Source: Pseudoalteromonas phenolica (GTDB lineage: Bacteria > Pseudomonadota > Gammaproteobacteria > Enterobacterales > Alteromonadaceae). Taken from it: 64,000 bases of DNA. Both the position numbers and the translations under genes were made by a program. The notes beneath the pieces were generated by a model that saw only the letters and a program-made list of their open reading frames with translations, was not told where the DNA came from and did no database searches. Below are positions 25,461 to 34,872 of the stretch, piece after piece (the stretch's first letter is position 1; each line of letters starts with the position of its first letter). The DNA is taken from the NCBI RefSeq assembly GCF_001444405.1, contig NZ_CP013187.1, forward strand, positions 310,001-374,000. Direction: 5' to 3'.

Positions 25461-26420
25461 CTAAATAATGTAATACATGTATCCGATGAACGCCGCAAGT
25501 AGAAGGCCACCTTCAATGCGGTTGATACGTCGAGTGCCTTTGAGGCTTAAACTCATCGCGATCAATATAAATGTCGCGCCAAGCATAATATAAATATCGC
25601 GATGTGCGATATTGGCATCTATATTTGCTGGGTTTAAAATCCCCGCAATAGAAAGGACCGCGAGAATATTAAAGATATTTGAGCCAATGATGTTACCCAT
25701 TGCTAGGTCATCTTCATTTTTAAGTACACCAGCAATACAGGCTGCCAGTTCAGGTAAACTGGTACCTATGGCAATAATCGTTAAACCGATTAATAAGTCG
25801 CTCATGCCAAAATACTTTGCAATGTCTACGGCTGCGTCGATAAGATAGCTTGAGCTTATAGGCAGTAATACCATACCGACTACTAACCACAAAATGGCTT
25901 TACTGGTTGGCACATCATTCGGCACTTCATCACAGGCTTCAGACACTAAAGGGTCATCACCTTGGCCACCAGAACGTTTAGTTAAAATAAGTAGGGTCGC
26001 GAGAAAGGCGATGAAGGCGGCAAATAATACAAAGCCTTCAGTGCGGCTAAAATGGTTATCACTGACGATAAACCAAGCACCCAGAGAAACGACTACAAGT
26101 AATGGCATCTCACGTTTCAAGATTCCTGAACCTACAGAGAGAGGACGCAACAGCGCGGTAATGCCTAATACCAGTAATATATTGGCGATGTTCGAACCAA
26201 TGGCATTTCCAACCGCTGTATCCGTTTTATCTGCAAGGGCAGCCTGTGCTGCAACCATCATTTCTGGGGCTGATGAGCCCATTGCCACTATCGTTAAACC
26301 TACGATTAAAGTAGGTACGCCAAAATTTCTCGCTAATGCAGCCGCGCCAAAGACAAAGCGGTCTGCACTCCAAACTAACGCGGCAAAACCAAGTATCAAA
26401 ATGATGAAAGATAAAACCAT
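25461..26420 (-). CDS. yrbG: Calcium/sodium antiporter YrbG
   Basis: A 319-residue inner-membrane exchanger with about ten helices and two inverted alpha repeats, each with the family signature (GNAIGSNIANILLV and GNIIGSNIFNILAV). The start MVLSFIILILGF at 26420 gives the family length; the upstream part of the open frame looks like extra hydrophobic read-through. It heads the kds-lpt-rpoN run and is divergent from mlaF. Confidence 0.9.
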   Translation of the reverse strand: MVLSFIILILGFAALVWSADRFVFGAAALARNFGVPTLIVGLTIVAMGSSAPEMMVAAQAALADKTDTAVGNAIGSNIANILLVLGITALLRPLSVGSGILKREMPLLVVVSLGAWFIVSDNHFSRTEGFVLFAAFIAFLATLLILTKRSGGQGDDPLVSEACDEVPNDVPTSKAILWLVVGMVLLPISSSYLIDAAVDIAKYFGMSDLLIGLTIIAIGTSLPELAACIAGVLKNEDDLAMGNIIGSNIFNILAVLSIAGILNPANIDANIAHRDIYIMLGATFILIAMSLSLKGTRRINRIEGGLLLAAFIGYMYYII

Positions 26421-26546
26421 AAAAAGAATATGCCAACAACGAAAACAAAATTGGGCAAATAGTATCAAAAGCATAAAAAAAAGTATAAACAAAACGCTAG
26501 GTAAAAGCTTTATTCAAGGTACTTACAAAATTTTACGAATTCCCTT

Positions 26547-26575
26547 TTCACACTAAAACTAAAAAAAAGTATGAT
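26547..26575 (+). promoter_or_regulatory. Promoter of the mla operon
   Basis: -35 TTCACA (26547-26552), 17-base spacer, -10 TATGAT (26570-26575). Transcription would start near 26582, which rules out the ATG at 26571 as the mlaF start from this promoter. Confidence 0.6.
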
Positions 26576-26609
26576 ATGCAGATTGGTGAACCAGAATGTG
26601 GAGCGCGAC

Positions 26610-27416
26610 TTGTCGCAATCAATTATCGAAATCAAGGATGTAACTTTCTCTCGAGGTGATAGGACCATCTATAAGAACATGAGTTTCTCGGTACCAAAGG
26701 GGAAGATAACCGCAATTATGGGCCCGAGTGGTATTGGTAAAACCACCATGCTGCGCCTTATTGGCGGTCAGTTAAAGCCTGATAGTGGCGATATTACTTT
26801 TGAAGGGCAAAGCGTACCGGGCATGACTCGAGCAGAATTGTATGAAGCCCGTACAAAAATGAGCATGCTTTTCCAAAGCGGTGCGTTATTCACAGATATG
26901 TCGGTGTTTGACAATATAGCTTTCCCTCTCAGGGAACATACACAACTTAGCGAAGAACTAATTCGACTTGTTGTTCTTATGAAGCTTCAGGCCGTCGGCC
27001 TTCGTGGTGCGAGAGATTTAATGCCATCAGAACTATCAGGTGGTATGGCAAGACGAGCAGCTCTAGCTCGCTCAATTGCTCTAGACCCTGAGCTTATAAT
27101 GTATGACGAGCCATTCGCAGGACAAGATCCCATTTCAATGGGGGTATTAGTACGTCTAATTAAGTCGCTTAATCAAGTATTAGGTTTGTCTTCATTGATT
27201 GTGACACATGATGTCACAGAAGTACTGAGTATTGCTGATCATGTTGTGATTATTGCTGAACAAGGTGTAATAGGTACAGGTACGCCAGAGCAAATGTTGC
27301 AACATAGTTCGCCACTGGTTCAGCAATTCTTAAAAGGTCTATCTGATGGACCGGTGCCTTTTCATTTTAAAGCTGCGCCTTATGAAGATGAACTTTTACT
27401 AGGAGCTCAGCAATAA
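26610..27416 (+). CDS. mlaF: Phospholipid transport ATPase MlaF
   Basis: A 268-residue ABC ATPase with Walker A GPSGIGKTT, signature LSGGMARR and Walker B LIMYDEPFAGQDP. It energises the MlaFEDB complex that moves phospholipids between inner and outer membrane to keep outer-leaflet asymmetry. I chose the TTG at 26610: GGAG lies six bases upstream, the length equals E. coli MlaF, and the ATG at 26571 falls inside the predicted -10 box. The stop overlaps the mlaE start by one base. Confidence 0.93.
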   Translation: MSQSIIEIKDVTFSRGDRTIYKNMSFSVPKGKITAIMGPSGIGKTTMLRLIGGQLKPDSGDITFEGQSVPGMTRAELYEARTKMSMLFQSGALFTDMSVFDNIAFPLREHTQLSEELIRLVVLMKLQAVGLRGARDLMPSELSGGMARRAALARSIALDPELIMYDEPFAGQDPISMGVLVRLIKSLNQVLGLSSLIVTHDVTEVLSIADHVVIIAEQGVIGTGTPEQMLQHSSPLVQQFLKGLSDGPVPFHFKAAPYEDELLLGAQQ

Positions 27417-28192
27417 TGGATTTTTTACAAGTCATTGGTCACAAAACTCTCAGTCGTTTTGCCTCGTTAGGGCGTGCAACACGCATGCTATTGGGGGCAC
27501 TACTTAGCATGCCTAATTTTAAAAAAGGCACTCCGCTATTAATCAAGCAATTATATATGGTTGGGCACCAGTCATTATTGATCATCATGGTGTCGGGCTT
27601 ATTCATCGGTATGGTACTGGCTTTACAAGGTTATACCGTTCTAGTGGGTTATGGTGCTGAAGACAGCTTAGGCCCGCTGGTTGCCTTGAGCCTGCTTCGA
27701 GAACTTGGCCCAGTTGTTACTGCATTACTATTTGCAGGTCGAGCGGGCAGTGCTTTAACGGCCGAAATAGGTTTGATGAAAGCAACCGAGCAGTTATCAA
27801 GTTTAGAAATGATGGCAATTGACCCACTCAAAAGGGTGGTAGCGCCTCGTTTTTGGGCTGGTTTTATCAGTATGCCGCTGTTGGCACTTATTTTCTCAGC
27901 AGTTGCAATTATAGGTGCGCACTTAGTGGGCGTTGATTGGTTAGGTGTCGACTCTGGCAGCTTCTGGTCAATTATGCAGTCTCAGGTGTCGTTCCAACAA
28001 GATATTTTAAATGGCATGATTAAGAGCTTCGTTTTTGCACTGATCGTGACATGGATTGCGCTTTACAAAGGTTACGACTGTGTTCCTACATCAGAGGGGA
28101 TCAGTAAAGCGACCACAGAAACAGTTGTTCATTCGTCGCTGGCCGTTTTAGGTTTCGACTTTTTATTAACAGCGGTGATGTTTTCAAGTTAA
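27416..28192 (+). CDS. mlaE: Phospholipid ABC transporter permease MlaE
   Basis: A 258-residue permease of the MlaE family with about five to six membrane segments and the conserved ELGPVVTALLFAGRAGSALTAE coupling region. It forms the membrane channel of the Mla complex. It overlaps mlaF by one base. Confidence 0.95.
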   Translation: MDFLQVIGHKTLSRFASLGRATRMLLGALLSMPNFKKGTPLLIKQLYMVGHQSLLIIMVSGLFIGMVLALQGYTVLVGYGAEDSLGPLVALSLLRELGPVVTALLFAGRAGSALTAEIGLMKATEQLSSLEMMAIDPLKRVVAPRFWAGFISMPLLALIFSAVAIIGAHLVGVDWLGVDSGSFWSIMQSQVSFQQDILNGMIKSFVFALIVTWIALYKGYDCVPTSEGISKATTETVVHSSLAVLGFDFLLTAVMFSS

Positions 28193-28207
28193 GGGTTTTG
28201 AGAAATT

Positions 28208-28753
28208 ATGAATACACGGAAAATAGAAATTTTAGTTGGCTTATTTGTCGCACTTGGCGTTGCAGCGTTTGCTATTTTAGCGCTTAAAGTCGCCAACTCA
28301 GGGATCAGTGGTAGTGGAGATACTTATACACTGAGCGCTAAATTTGAAAATATTGGCTCTTTAAAAACACGTGCGCCAATTAAAGTGGGTGGTGTTGTGA
28401 TTGGTCGCGTTGAGAGTATCTACATTCATCCGCAAGAATTCTTACCAGTTGTGAATATGAGCATCGATGCGAGCTACGAGTGTCAGTTTTCTGATACGAC
28501 TTCGGTCTCTATTTTAACATCAGGTATTTTAGGTGAGCAGTATCTTGGCATTTCACCTGTTATTGCAGCAGAGTCAGCAAAGCAAAGCTGTATGGGGAAT
28601 GAAGTGACTAGTAATGCAGGTTCTGAGCTAGATGACCTTTTTGGTGTCGAGAGTGTTGCGCTTAAAAATGGCGACATGCTGACAGACACAAAATCAGCAT
28701 TAGTACTTGAAGAATTGATTGGTCAATTTCTGTTTAACCAAGGTGGGGAATAA
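28208..28753 (+). CDS. mlaD: MCE-domain lipid-binding protein MlaD
   Basis: A 181-residue protein with one N-terminal membrane helix (ILVGLFVALGVAAFAILAL) and an MCE domain (about 38-115). It forms a hexameric ring in the periplasm that hands lipids to MlaC. Order and spacing in the mla operon are standard. Confidence 0.95.
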   Translation: MNTRKIEILVGLFVALGVAAFAILALKVANSGISGSGDTYTLSAKFENIGSLKTRAPIKVGGVVIGRVESIYIHPQEFLPVVNMSIDASYECQFSDTTSVSILTSGILGEQYLGISPVIAAESAKQSCMGNEVTSNAGSELDDLFGVESVALKNGDMLTDTKSALVLEELIGQFLFNQGGE

Positions 28754-28755
28754 TC

Positions 28756-29430
28756 ATGTTTAAAAAGTTTCTTATGGTCGTAGCTGGTGTAGTCATGTCT
28801 GCACAGGCGCTTGCTTCATCACCAGTAGATTTGAGCGACCCGTACAAAATGGTTGAGCAGGTTGCCGATAATACCTTTAAACGTGTGGCGAATGATCAGC
28901 AGATTATTGCCACTGATAAAGAGCATTTACGTGTCATCGTCGAACAAGAATTGATGCCATATGTTGATTATAAATATGCTGCTTATCGCGTGCTTGGTAG
29001 TTACATTCAAAAAGTACGTACTATGACCGATCCCGCAGAGAAAAAGCAGGCTGTTGAGAACATTAAAACTTTCATTGATGTGTTTCAGCGCTACTTAGTT
29101 GCGACCTATGCAGGCGTTTTTACACAGTATAAAAATCAAAAGGTGGAGTTTGGCGAAGCTCGTAGTTTTGAAGGTGATGATGTTGCGGTGGTAAAAACTC
29201 GCATTGTTGAATCGGGTAAGCCAGATATTAAAATTGACTTTAAAGTGCGCAAAGGCAAAGACAATGAATGGCGTGCATATGACATGATGGCTGAGGGTAT
29301 TTCATTACTTGATGCAAAACAAACTGAACTGCACGGTGTTCTTCGTCAGCAAGGCATTGAACATGTCATCGAACTTTTGGATAAGAAGAGCCGCTTACCA
29401 GTTCAATTTAGAGGTGACGATGGCAACTAA
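28756..29430 (+). CDS. mlaC: Periplasmic phospholipid-binding protein MlaC
   Basis: A 224-residue protein with a signal peptide cleaved near ALASS and the MlaC (Tol-Tol-Ttg2) fold; DVFQRYLVATYAGVFTQY is typical. It shuttles phospholipid between MlaD and the outer-membrane MlaA-porin complex. It begins 2 bp after the mlaD stop. Confidence 0.94.
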   Translation: MFKKFLMVVAGVVMSAQALASSPVDLSDPYKMVEQVADNTFKRVANDQQIIATDKEHLRVIVEQELMPYVDYKYAAYRVLGSYIQKVRTMTDPAEKKQAVENIKTFIDVFQRYLVATYAGVFTQYKNQKVEFGEARSFEGDDVAVVKTRIVESGKPDIKIDFKVRKGKDNEWRAYDMMAEGISLLDAKQTELHGVLRQQGIEHVIELLDKKSRLPVQFRGDDGN

Positions 29431-29716
29431 TCTGCAGTTTTCACCACAACAAGAAGGTGTGGTTGCCATTAAGGGAGAATTAACCCGAAATAGCTTAATT
29501 GATGAACGCCTTCTTAACCAACAGCTACAAAGTACGCAGTCAGTCCTATATTTTGACCTTTCTGAGGTGTCTAGGGTTGACACGGCGGGCTTAGCTTGGT
29601 TAATTCACTCTTTAGGTCTTTTGCAACGCCAAGGTAAGCGCCTTGAGCTGAAAAATATACCTGAACAACTGCATAAGCTAATGGAGTTGGGTCAGGTATC
29701 TAACTTATTTGAGTGA
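29420..29716 (+). CDS. mlaB: STAS-domain protein MlaB
   Basis: A 98-residue STAS-domain protein (FDLSEVSRVDTAGLAWLIH) that binds MlaF and stabilises the transporter. The start ATG at 29420 overlaps mlaC by 11 bases; the longer frame read upstream lies inside mlaC and is rejected. Confidence 0.92.
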   Translation: MATNLQFSPQQEGVVAIKGELTRNSLIDERLLNQQLQSTQSVLYFDLSEVSRVDTAGLAWLIHSLGLLQRQGKRLELKNIPEQLHKLMELGQVSNLFE

Positions 29717-29721
29717 ATCTA

Positions 29722-29979
29722 ATGGAAACAAACCAAGTCGAAGCGGTATTACAAGAAGCATTGTCACTAGAAGAAGTCATAGTTAAAGCCAATGGTAGTC
29801 ACTATGAGGTGATTGCAGTTGGTGAATGTTTTGACGGGGCGAGTCGAGTTAAGAAGCAGCAGCTAGTATACGGTCCTTTGATGGATGTGATCAAAGATGG
29901 CACCATTCACGCTTTAAGTATTAAAGCCTTCACGCCTACAGAGTGGCAAAGAGAACGTAAATTTATCCTTCCTCAATAA
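29722..29979 (+). CDS. ibaG: BolA-family protein IbaG
   Basis: An 85-residue BolA-like protein (KANGSHYEVIAVGECFDGASRVKKQQLVY, then HALSIKAFTP). The family binds [2Fe-2S] clusters with monothiol glutaredoxins. It is between mlaB and murA, the usual location of ibaG (yrbA). The ATG at 29722 is preferred to an overlapping GTG at 29713. Confidence 0.92.
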   Translation: METNQVEAVLQEALSLEEVIVKANGSHYEVIAVGECFDGASRVKKQQLVYGPLMDVIKDGTIHALSIKAFTPTEWQRERKFILPQ

Positions 29980-29989
29980 CGGAGCCACA

Positions 29990-31249
29990 ATGGATCAATT
30001 TGTAATCCAAGGTGGCACCACCCTAGCTGGTGAAGTCACAATTTCGGGCGCAAAAAATGCCGCCCTTCCTATCCTTTTTGCTGCGTTACTAGGTAATGGC
30101 AAGAGCATATTTTCAAATGTCCCTCAGTTGCGTGATATAGGCACAACTGAAGCGTTACTAAAGACACTTGGTGCAGAGGTAAAATGGCACGGAGATAAGC
30201 TTGAAGTAGACGGTAGCACGGTTGATAAGGTGCTAGCACCTTACGAGCTTGTAAAGCAAATGCGTGCATCGGTGTTAGCTTTGGGACCTTTATTAGCCCG
30301 CTTTGGCCAAGCTCAGGTTTCATTACCAGGTGGTTGCGCCATTGGTGCCCGCCCGGTTGATTTACACATTCGCGGCCTCGAAAAAATGGGTGCAACCATC
30401 GTAGTTGAAAATGGCTATATCAATGCGACGTCTTCGGGTCGGTTGCAGGGCGCTGACATCTATATGGAAACCGTGAGTGTGGGCGCGACTGAAAACTTAC
30501 TGATGGCAGCAACGCTTGCTGATGGTAAAACCGTTTTAGAAAATGCTGCACGTGAACCAGAAATTGTTAATCTTGCAGAGTGCCTAGTCGCTATGGGGGC
30601 AAAAATTTCAGGTGCGGGTACACACCGCATCGAAGTTGAAGGTGTTGAGCAACTATCTGGGTGTGAACATAAAATCTTACCTGACCGAATTGAAACGGGT
30701 ACTTTTTTGGTAGCAGCGGCGATGGCAAAAGGTGAGGTGTTATGTCATAACACTGACCACCAAAGCTTAGAGCCTGTGCTTGAAAAGTTGAGAGATGCCA
30801 ATGCGCTAGTTGAGGTTCAACAAGACAGTATCTACATCGATATGCGTCAGCGTGAATTAAAAGCAGTCAACATTAAAACCATGCCTCACCCTGGCTTTCC
30901 TACAGATATGCAGGCGCAGTTTACCGCGATGAATGTGGTGGCAAATGGCAGTGCAACAATCACAGAAACGATCTTTGAAAATCGCTTTATGCATGTGCCA
31001 GAACTACAGCGTATGGGTGCAAATATTCGTCTAGAAGGTAATACGGCCATTTGTGGTGATACTGAAAAGTTATCAGGAGCACAGGTGATGGCAACTGATT
31101 TACGCGCCTCTGCCAGCTTAATTTTGACAGGGATTGTAGCGCAAGGTGAGACGGTAGTTGATCGTATCTATCATGTAGATAGAGGGTATCAGCGTATCGA
31201 AGATAAGCTCAGCAAATTAGGTGCGAATATTAAACGTCGTCACAACTAA
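29990..31249 (+). CDS. murA: UDP-N-acetylglucosamine 1-carboxyvinyltransferase MurA
   Basis: A 419-residue enzyme for the first committed step of peptidoglycan precursor synthesis, transferring enolpyruvate to UDP-GlcNAc. The catalytic Cys, target of fosfomycin, lies in GGCAIGARPVDLH. A GGAG site precedes the ATG. A terminator follows. Confidence 0.97.
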   Translation: MDQFVIQGGTTLAGEVTISGAKNAALPILFAALLGNGKSIFSNVPQLRDIGTTEALLKTLGAEVKWHGDKLEVDGSTVDKVLAPYELVKQMRASVLALGPLLARFGQAQVSLPGGCAIGARPVDLHIRGLEKMGATIVVENGYINATSSGRLQGADIYMETVSVGATENLLMAATLADGKTVLENAAREPEIVNLAECLVAMGAKISGAGTHRIEVEGVEQLSGCEHKILPDRIETGTFLVAAAMAKGEVLCHNTDHQSLEPVLEKLRDANALVEVQQDSIYIDMRQRELKAVNIKTMPHPGFPTDMQAQFTAMNVVANGSATITETIFENRFMHVPELQRMGANIRLEGNTAICGDTEKLSGAQVMATDLRASASLILTGIVAQGETVVDRIYHVDRGYQRIEDKLSKLGANIKRRHN

Positions 31250-31275
31250 TTACTGCTTATTTGTTCTGAACTTAG

Positions 31276-31304
31276 AAAGCGACTTTTTAACAGGTCGCTT
31301 TTTT
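31276..31304 (+). terminator. Terminator after murA
   Basis: Stem AAGCGAC/GTCGCTT with a 10-base loop followed by a T-run. Confidence 0.85.
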
Positions 31305-31328
31305 GTGCGCGCTTAGACCGTTTGTTTT

Positions 31329-31486
31329 ATACCTATCCCATTCATTAAGCGTTCTATTTTGTGGCAAGGAAAACTAGTCGATAACGAGGCGGAAGTTTGC
31401 TATTTAGTTGTTCTAAATAAGCAGTTTTCAAAGAAGTTAGCGCCCGTAATAGTCCCTCAAAATAATAGTTTTTTTTGGATTGGTAT
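31329..31486. repeat. Possible miniature inverted-repeat element (158 bp)
   Basis: Ends ATACCTATCC (31329) and GGATTGGTAT (to 31486) are near-perfect inverted repeats. The interior has a stem TATTTAG/CTAAATA and no gene. Such short elements with ATACCAATCC-like ends are, from memory, frequent in marine gammaproteobacteria. Copy number cannot be tested here. Confidence 0.45.
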
Positions 31487-31528
31487 TATTATCCAACTTG
31501 ATAATAGCCAAGGTACTCTGAATTTAGA

Positions 31529-32626
31529 TTAGTTCGTGTTAATTTCCAGCTCAGCGACAGTCAGAGTAATAGTGCGATGCTCACCATTTCTCAGCACCTC
31601 AAACTCAAGAGCTGTCCCGGGTTTAGTATTGCCAATAAATTGCAGAGTTTTTTGTGGATTAGAAATCGACTGGCCTGCAACTTTCACTATGATGTCTCTA
31701 TCTTGCATACCTGCTTGCCAAGCTGGGCCCAGTGGGTCTAGTTCGCTTATCAGTAAGCCTACTATAGGAGTATATAAATCAGTTACTTCATTGCCTGAAC
31801 TATCAACAGCTGTGCCTTTAAAACCCAAATAACCACGCACAACTCGGCCATCCACAATCAGCCTTTGCATGACCTGCTTAGCTAATTGATAAGGCACAGC
31901 GAAAGAGATCCCTTGTATATCTATGTTTAGACGAGTTCTAAATTGTGCAGAAGTAATACCAACGAGAGTACCATTTGAGTTAATTAAGGCCCCGCCAGAG
32001 TTACCGACATTCACTGCAGCATCCATCTGTAGCAAATTGTTATATTGGCTTTCTGTTAATGTTTGTTTTCCTGTGGCACTGATCACACCTTGTGTGATGG
32101 TTTGACCTAAATTAAGCGGATTACCTATGGCCAAAACCACATCGCCAACTCGGGGAATAAACTCATCGTCGGTTGGTATTACGGGCAAGTGTTGCCCGGG
32201 AATTTTTAATAATGCCAAGTCTGTAATGGTATCAAAGCCGATAACTTGAACATCATAAAAGCGACGACCATCGGTAAGGATAACCATGATTTGGTCTGCG
32301 TCATTTACAACATGGTAGTTCGTTAGAATGTACCCATCGCTTGACATAATCACACCAGAGCCAAGCTCTTGAGTGGTGTTGCGTCTTTGGTAGCGTGGCA
32401 TAGATGAAATGCTCTCAGAGAAAATGGTCACTACGGCTGGTGAGGCTTTAGAGACTGAATCAGCGAAGCTCATATGGCTACTAGTGTAATGGCTGGGCAT
32501 GGCCAGTTTCGGTAAAACGGCACTTTTTAGATTGGGTGAAAACCAAATTACTAAAAATGCAATCCCGAGACCAACAAAAAGAGGGGGAAGAATAAATTTA
32601 AAAAGTTTTAGCACGCCATCGCTCAT
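31529..32626 (-). CDS. degS: Outer-membrane-stress sensor protease DegS
   Basis: A 365-residue periplasmic serine protease tethered by one N-terminal membrane helix (PPLFVGLGIAFLVIWF). The triad is visible in NYHVV (His), ITDLALL (Asp) and GNSGGAL (Ser). A single C-terminal PDZ domain senses unfolded porins, after which DegS cuts anti-sigma factor RseA to release sigma-E. It is downstream of degQ, separated by a terminator. Confidence 0.93.
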   Translation of the reverse strand: MSDGVLKLFKFILPPLFVGLGIAFLVIWFSPNLKSAVLPKLAMPSHYTSSHMSFADSVSKASPAVVTIFSESISSMPRYQRRNTTQELGSGVIMSSDGYILTNYHVVNDADQIMVILTDGRRFYDVQVIGFDTITDLALLKIPGQHLPVIPTDDEFIPRVGDVVLAIGNPLNLGQTITQGVISATGKQTLTESQYNNLLQMDAAVNVGNSGGALINSNGTLVGITSAQFRTRLNIDIQGISFAVPYQLAKQVMQRLIVDGRVVRGYLGFKGTAVDSSGNEVTDLYTPIVGLLISELDPLGPAWQAGMQDRDIIVKVAGQSISNPQKTLQFIGNTKPGTALEFEVLRNGEHRTITLTVAELEINTN

Positions 32627-32695
32627 TTTTATTCATTACACAACGATCTATTATTTTATCTTACTGAAAGCAGAATAGTAATGATGGCACAAATT

Positions 32696-32727
32696 AAAAT
32701 GCAGCGACAATAAGACGCTGCATTTTT
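32696..32727. terminator. Terminator between degQ and degS
   Basis: Stem AATGCAGCG/CGCTGCATT with a 9-base loop and A/T-rich flanks on both sides. On the minus strand it ends degQ transcription. Confidence 0.7.
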
Positions 32728-32748
32728 ATTAGTTTATTTGAATAATGG

Positions 32749-34101
32749 TTATTGGATCAGAATAAACACTGAGTCTCGCCCACGCTTAATACCTAATACA
32801 ATATTACCTTGAATATCTTCGATTAAATTGCTCATATCGCGAATGTTTTTAACGCGTTGGCGATTAACTTGCATTATTACATCTCCTTCTTCAAGGCCAA
32901 CTCGCGCTGCGGGTGAACGCTCTTCGATACTAGATACAATCACACCTTGGTTACCGTTTCGTTCGCCACTTTCAAGTACGGCACCACGTAGCATTGGATG
33001 AACTTTATCAGCTTGGGCTTGGAGTTCCCCTTGACCTTTTAGCGTCACTTCTATGGTGCGTTTTCTACCATCACGGAAGACACCTAGCTCAATGGTTCGA
33101 CCCTCACCGATGGTAGCGATTTTACCTCGAAGTTCTTCGAAGCTTTGGATGTCATCACCATTGAGGCTAACAATCACATCATTGGCTTTAATACCCGCTT
33201 CGCTTGCTGCAGAGTCTTTGACAACCTGCATAACAAAGGCACCTTGCTGAACTTCTAAATCTTGAGCTTTGGCAAGGCCTGCGTCCAATGTACGACCAAT
33301 AATACCCAATGACCCTCGGCGTACTTGTCCAAACTCAATAATTTGGTCTACAAGGTTTTTCATCATATTTGAAGGGATTGCAAAACCAATACCGACATTA
33401 CCGCCTGAAGCGCCAAGAATGGCAGTGTTAATGCCGATTAGCTCACCGTTTAAATTTACCAAAGCGCCACCAGAGTTACCTTGGTTAATAGCAGCGTCGG
33501 TTTGAATGAAGTCTTCATAGCCTTCAATATTTAAACCACTACGACCCAACGCACTGACGATACCTGAAGTTACGGTATGGCTTAATCCAAATGGGTTACC
33601 GATTGCGACAGAAAAATCACCCACTCGTAACTTGTCTGAGTTAGCAAGTTTTACTTCGGTTAAATTATCAGCGTCGATTTCCAGTAACGCGATGTCTGAC
33701 TCTTTATCGCGGCCAACCAGCTTGGCGTCAAATTCGCGCCCGTCTTTTAAAGTAACAATAATTTTATCGGCTTCATCGATAACATGGCTATTGGTTACGA
33801 CATAGCCCTCATTAGCATCAATAATAACACCTGATCCCAAGCCACTGAATGGACGCTTTTGATTACGAGGTTGTGGGTTACCAAAAAAGTAATCGAATGG
33901 GTCTACACGACGGCGAACCTCTTTTGCGCCCGATACTCGAATGCTTACAACTCCGGGCGTAACGCGTTCTAGCATTGGCGCAAGGGTGGGTAAAGACTGT
34001 CCGTCGACCGCGATAGGGAGTTTGGCTTCAACGGCTGTAGGAGACAGGAAGAGTGCAGTTGAAAAAATAGCAGCAGATAATAACGATAATTTTAGTTTCA
34101 T
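32749..34101 (-). CDS. degQ: Periplasmic protease/chaperone of the DegQ/DegP family
   Basis: A protein of about 450 residues with a signal peptide (ending near AVEAKLP), the trypsin-like triad (TNSHVI, ESDIALLEI, GNSGGALVN) and two PDZ domains, the Do/DegQ layout. It degrades or refolds damaged envelope proteins. Start choice is uncertain: the ATG at 34101 is family-like, but GGAG sits 12 bases away, while a TTG at 34107 has GGAG at the ideal six bases. Pairing with degS favours degQ over degP. Confidence 0.9.
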   Translation of the reverse strand: MKLKLSLLSAAIFSTALFLSPTAVEAKLPIAVDGQSLPTLAPMLERVTPGVVSIRVSGAKEVRRRVDPFDYFFGNPQPRNQKRPFSGLGSGVIIDANEGYVVTNSHVIDEADKIIVTLKDGREFDAKLVGRDKESDIALLEIDADNLTEVKLANSDKLRVGDFSVAIGNPFGLSHTVTSGIVSALGRSGLNIEGYEDFIQTDAAINQGNSGGALVNLNGELIGINTAILGASGGNVGIGFAIPSNMMKNLVDQIIEFGQVRRGSLGIIGRTLDAGLAKAQDLEVQQGAFVMQVVKDSAASEAGIKANDVIVSLNGDDIQSFEELRGKIATIGEGRTIELGVFRDGRKRTIEVTLKGQGELQAQADKVHPMLRGAVLESGERNGNQGVIVSSIEERSPAARVGLEEGDVIMQVNRQRVKNIRDMSNLIEDIQGNIVLGIKRGRDSVFILIQ

Positions 34102-34261
34102 AGTCAATAAGTACTCCGAAAAGTAATAATGCCGACTTTCTATAAATCATTTAAAAGCAGGCATATATCATTGATGATAGGTAAGTAAATTTTCGGCTTA
34201 CTTACCAGTTCGTCATTTTTGGTAACTGTACTTACTGACTATGGGGGCTAAAAAAAGTTCA

Positions 34262-34720
34262 TCAAGAGGCTTTTGGTTGCTCAATTTCTGAACTGTCACC
34301 TGAAAAGATACCTGTTTCACCTTCGGCATAATCACTAGGTTGAGCTGACAGTGAATCATTTTTAGCTTCACGGCGGCGCTCAGGGCGACTTTGAAGCGAG
34401 GCTTGTAGCTGTTCAGTGGTTTCTTTTGAGAAGAAAGGATCTTCAGGCACAGATGGTTTGACAGTCAGCAGTGCTTTATCTGTTTCTTCTACATGGGTAA
34501 GAAGCTGAGAATAACTGTCTTGCATTTTTGTCATCAACTTCTTCGTACTTGCAAGGTGATCTGCCACCTCTTGGCGATATTGTTCTAGTTCATGCTTCGC
34601 TGATTGTACTTGTTGCTCCAAATCGTCATGCTTAAGTTGCTTCTTGGTAAACATAGAACCCAAGAAAAATGCAGCAATTGCAACCACTACAATTAATCCT
34701 AACCAAGCAAATGTTGTCAT
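34262..34720 (-). CDS. zapG: Z-ring-associated protein ZapG (YhcB, DUF1043)
   Basis: A 152-residue protein with one N-terminal membrane helix (AWLGLIVVVAIAAFFLGSMF), a long coiled coil and a low-complexity tail. YhcB/ZapG links cell division and envelope growth. The ATG at 34720 follows an AAGGAG site. It is divergent from zapE. Confidence 0.9.
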   Translation of the reverse strand: MTTFAWLGLIVVVAIAAFFLGSMFTKKQLKHDDLEQQVQSAKHELEQYRQEVADHLASTKKLMTKMQDSYSQLLTHVEETDKALLTVKPSVPEDPFFSKETTEQLQASLQSRPERRREAKNDSLSAQPSDYAEGETGIFSGDSSEIEQPKAS

Positions 34721-34872
34721 AGAGAGTCTCCTTAAAAATACGCGCTCTATAAGTGTAGGCAAATATTCAGCTGCGTAATAAAAAAATGTAATTCAAACTA
34801 TCAGCTAAATATACGCGGAGTTTTGATGCGTGTTAATATATGTCTCAAATAAAAACGCTTAGTTTGTGAAAA

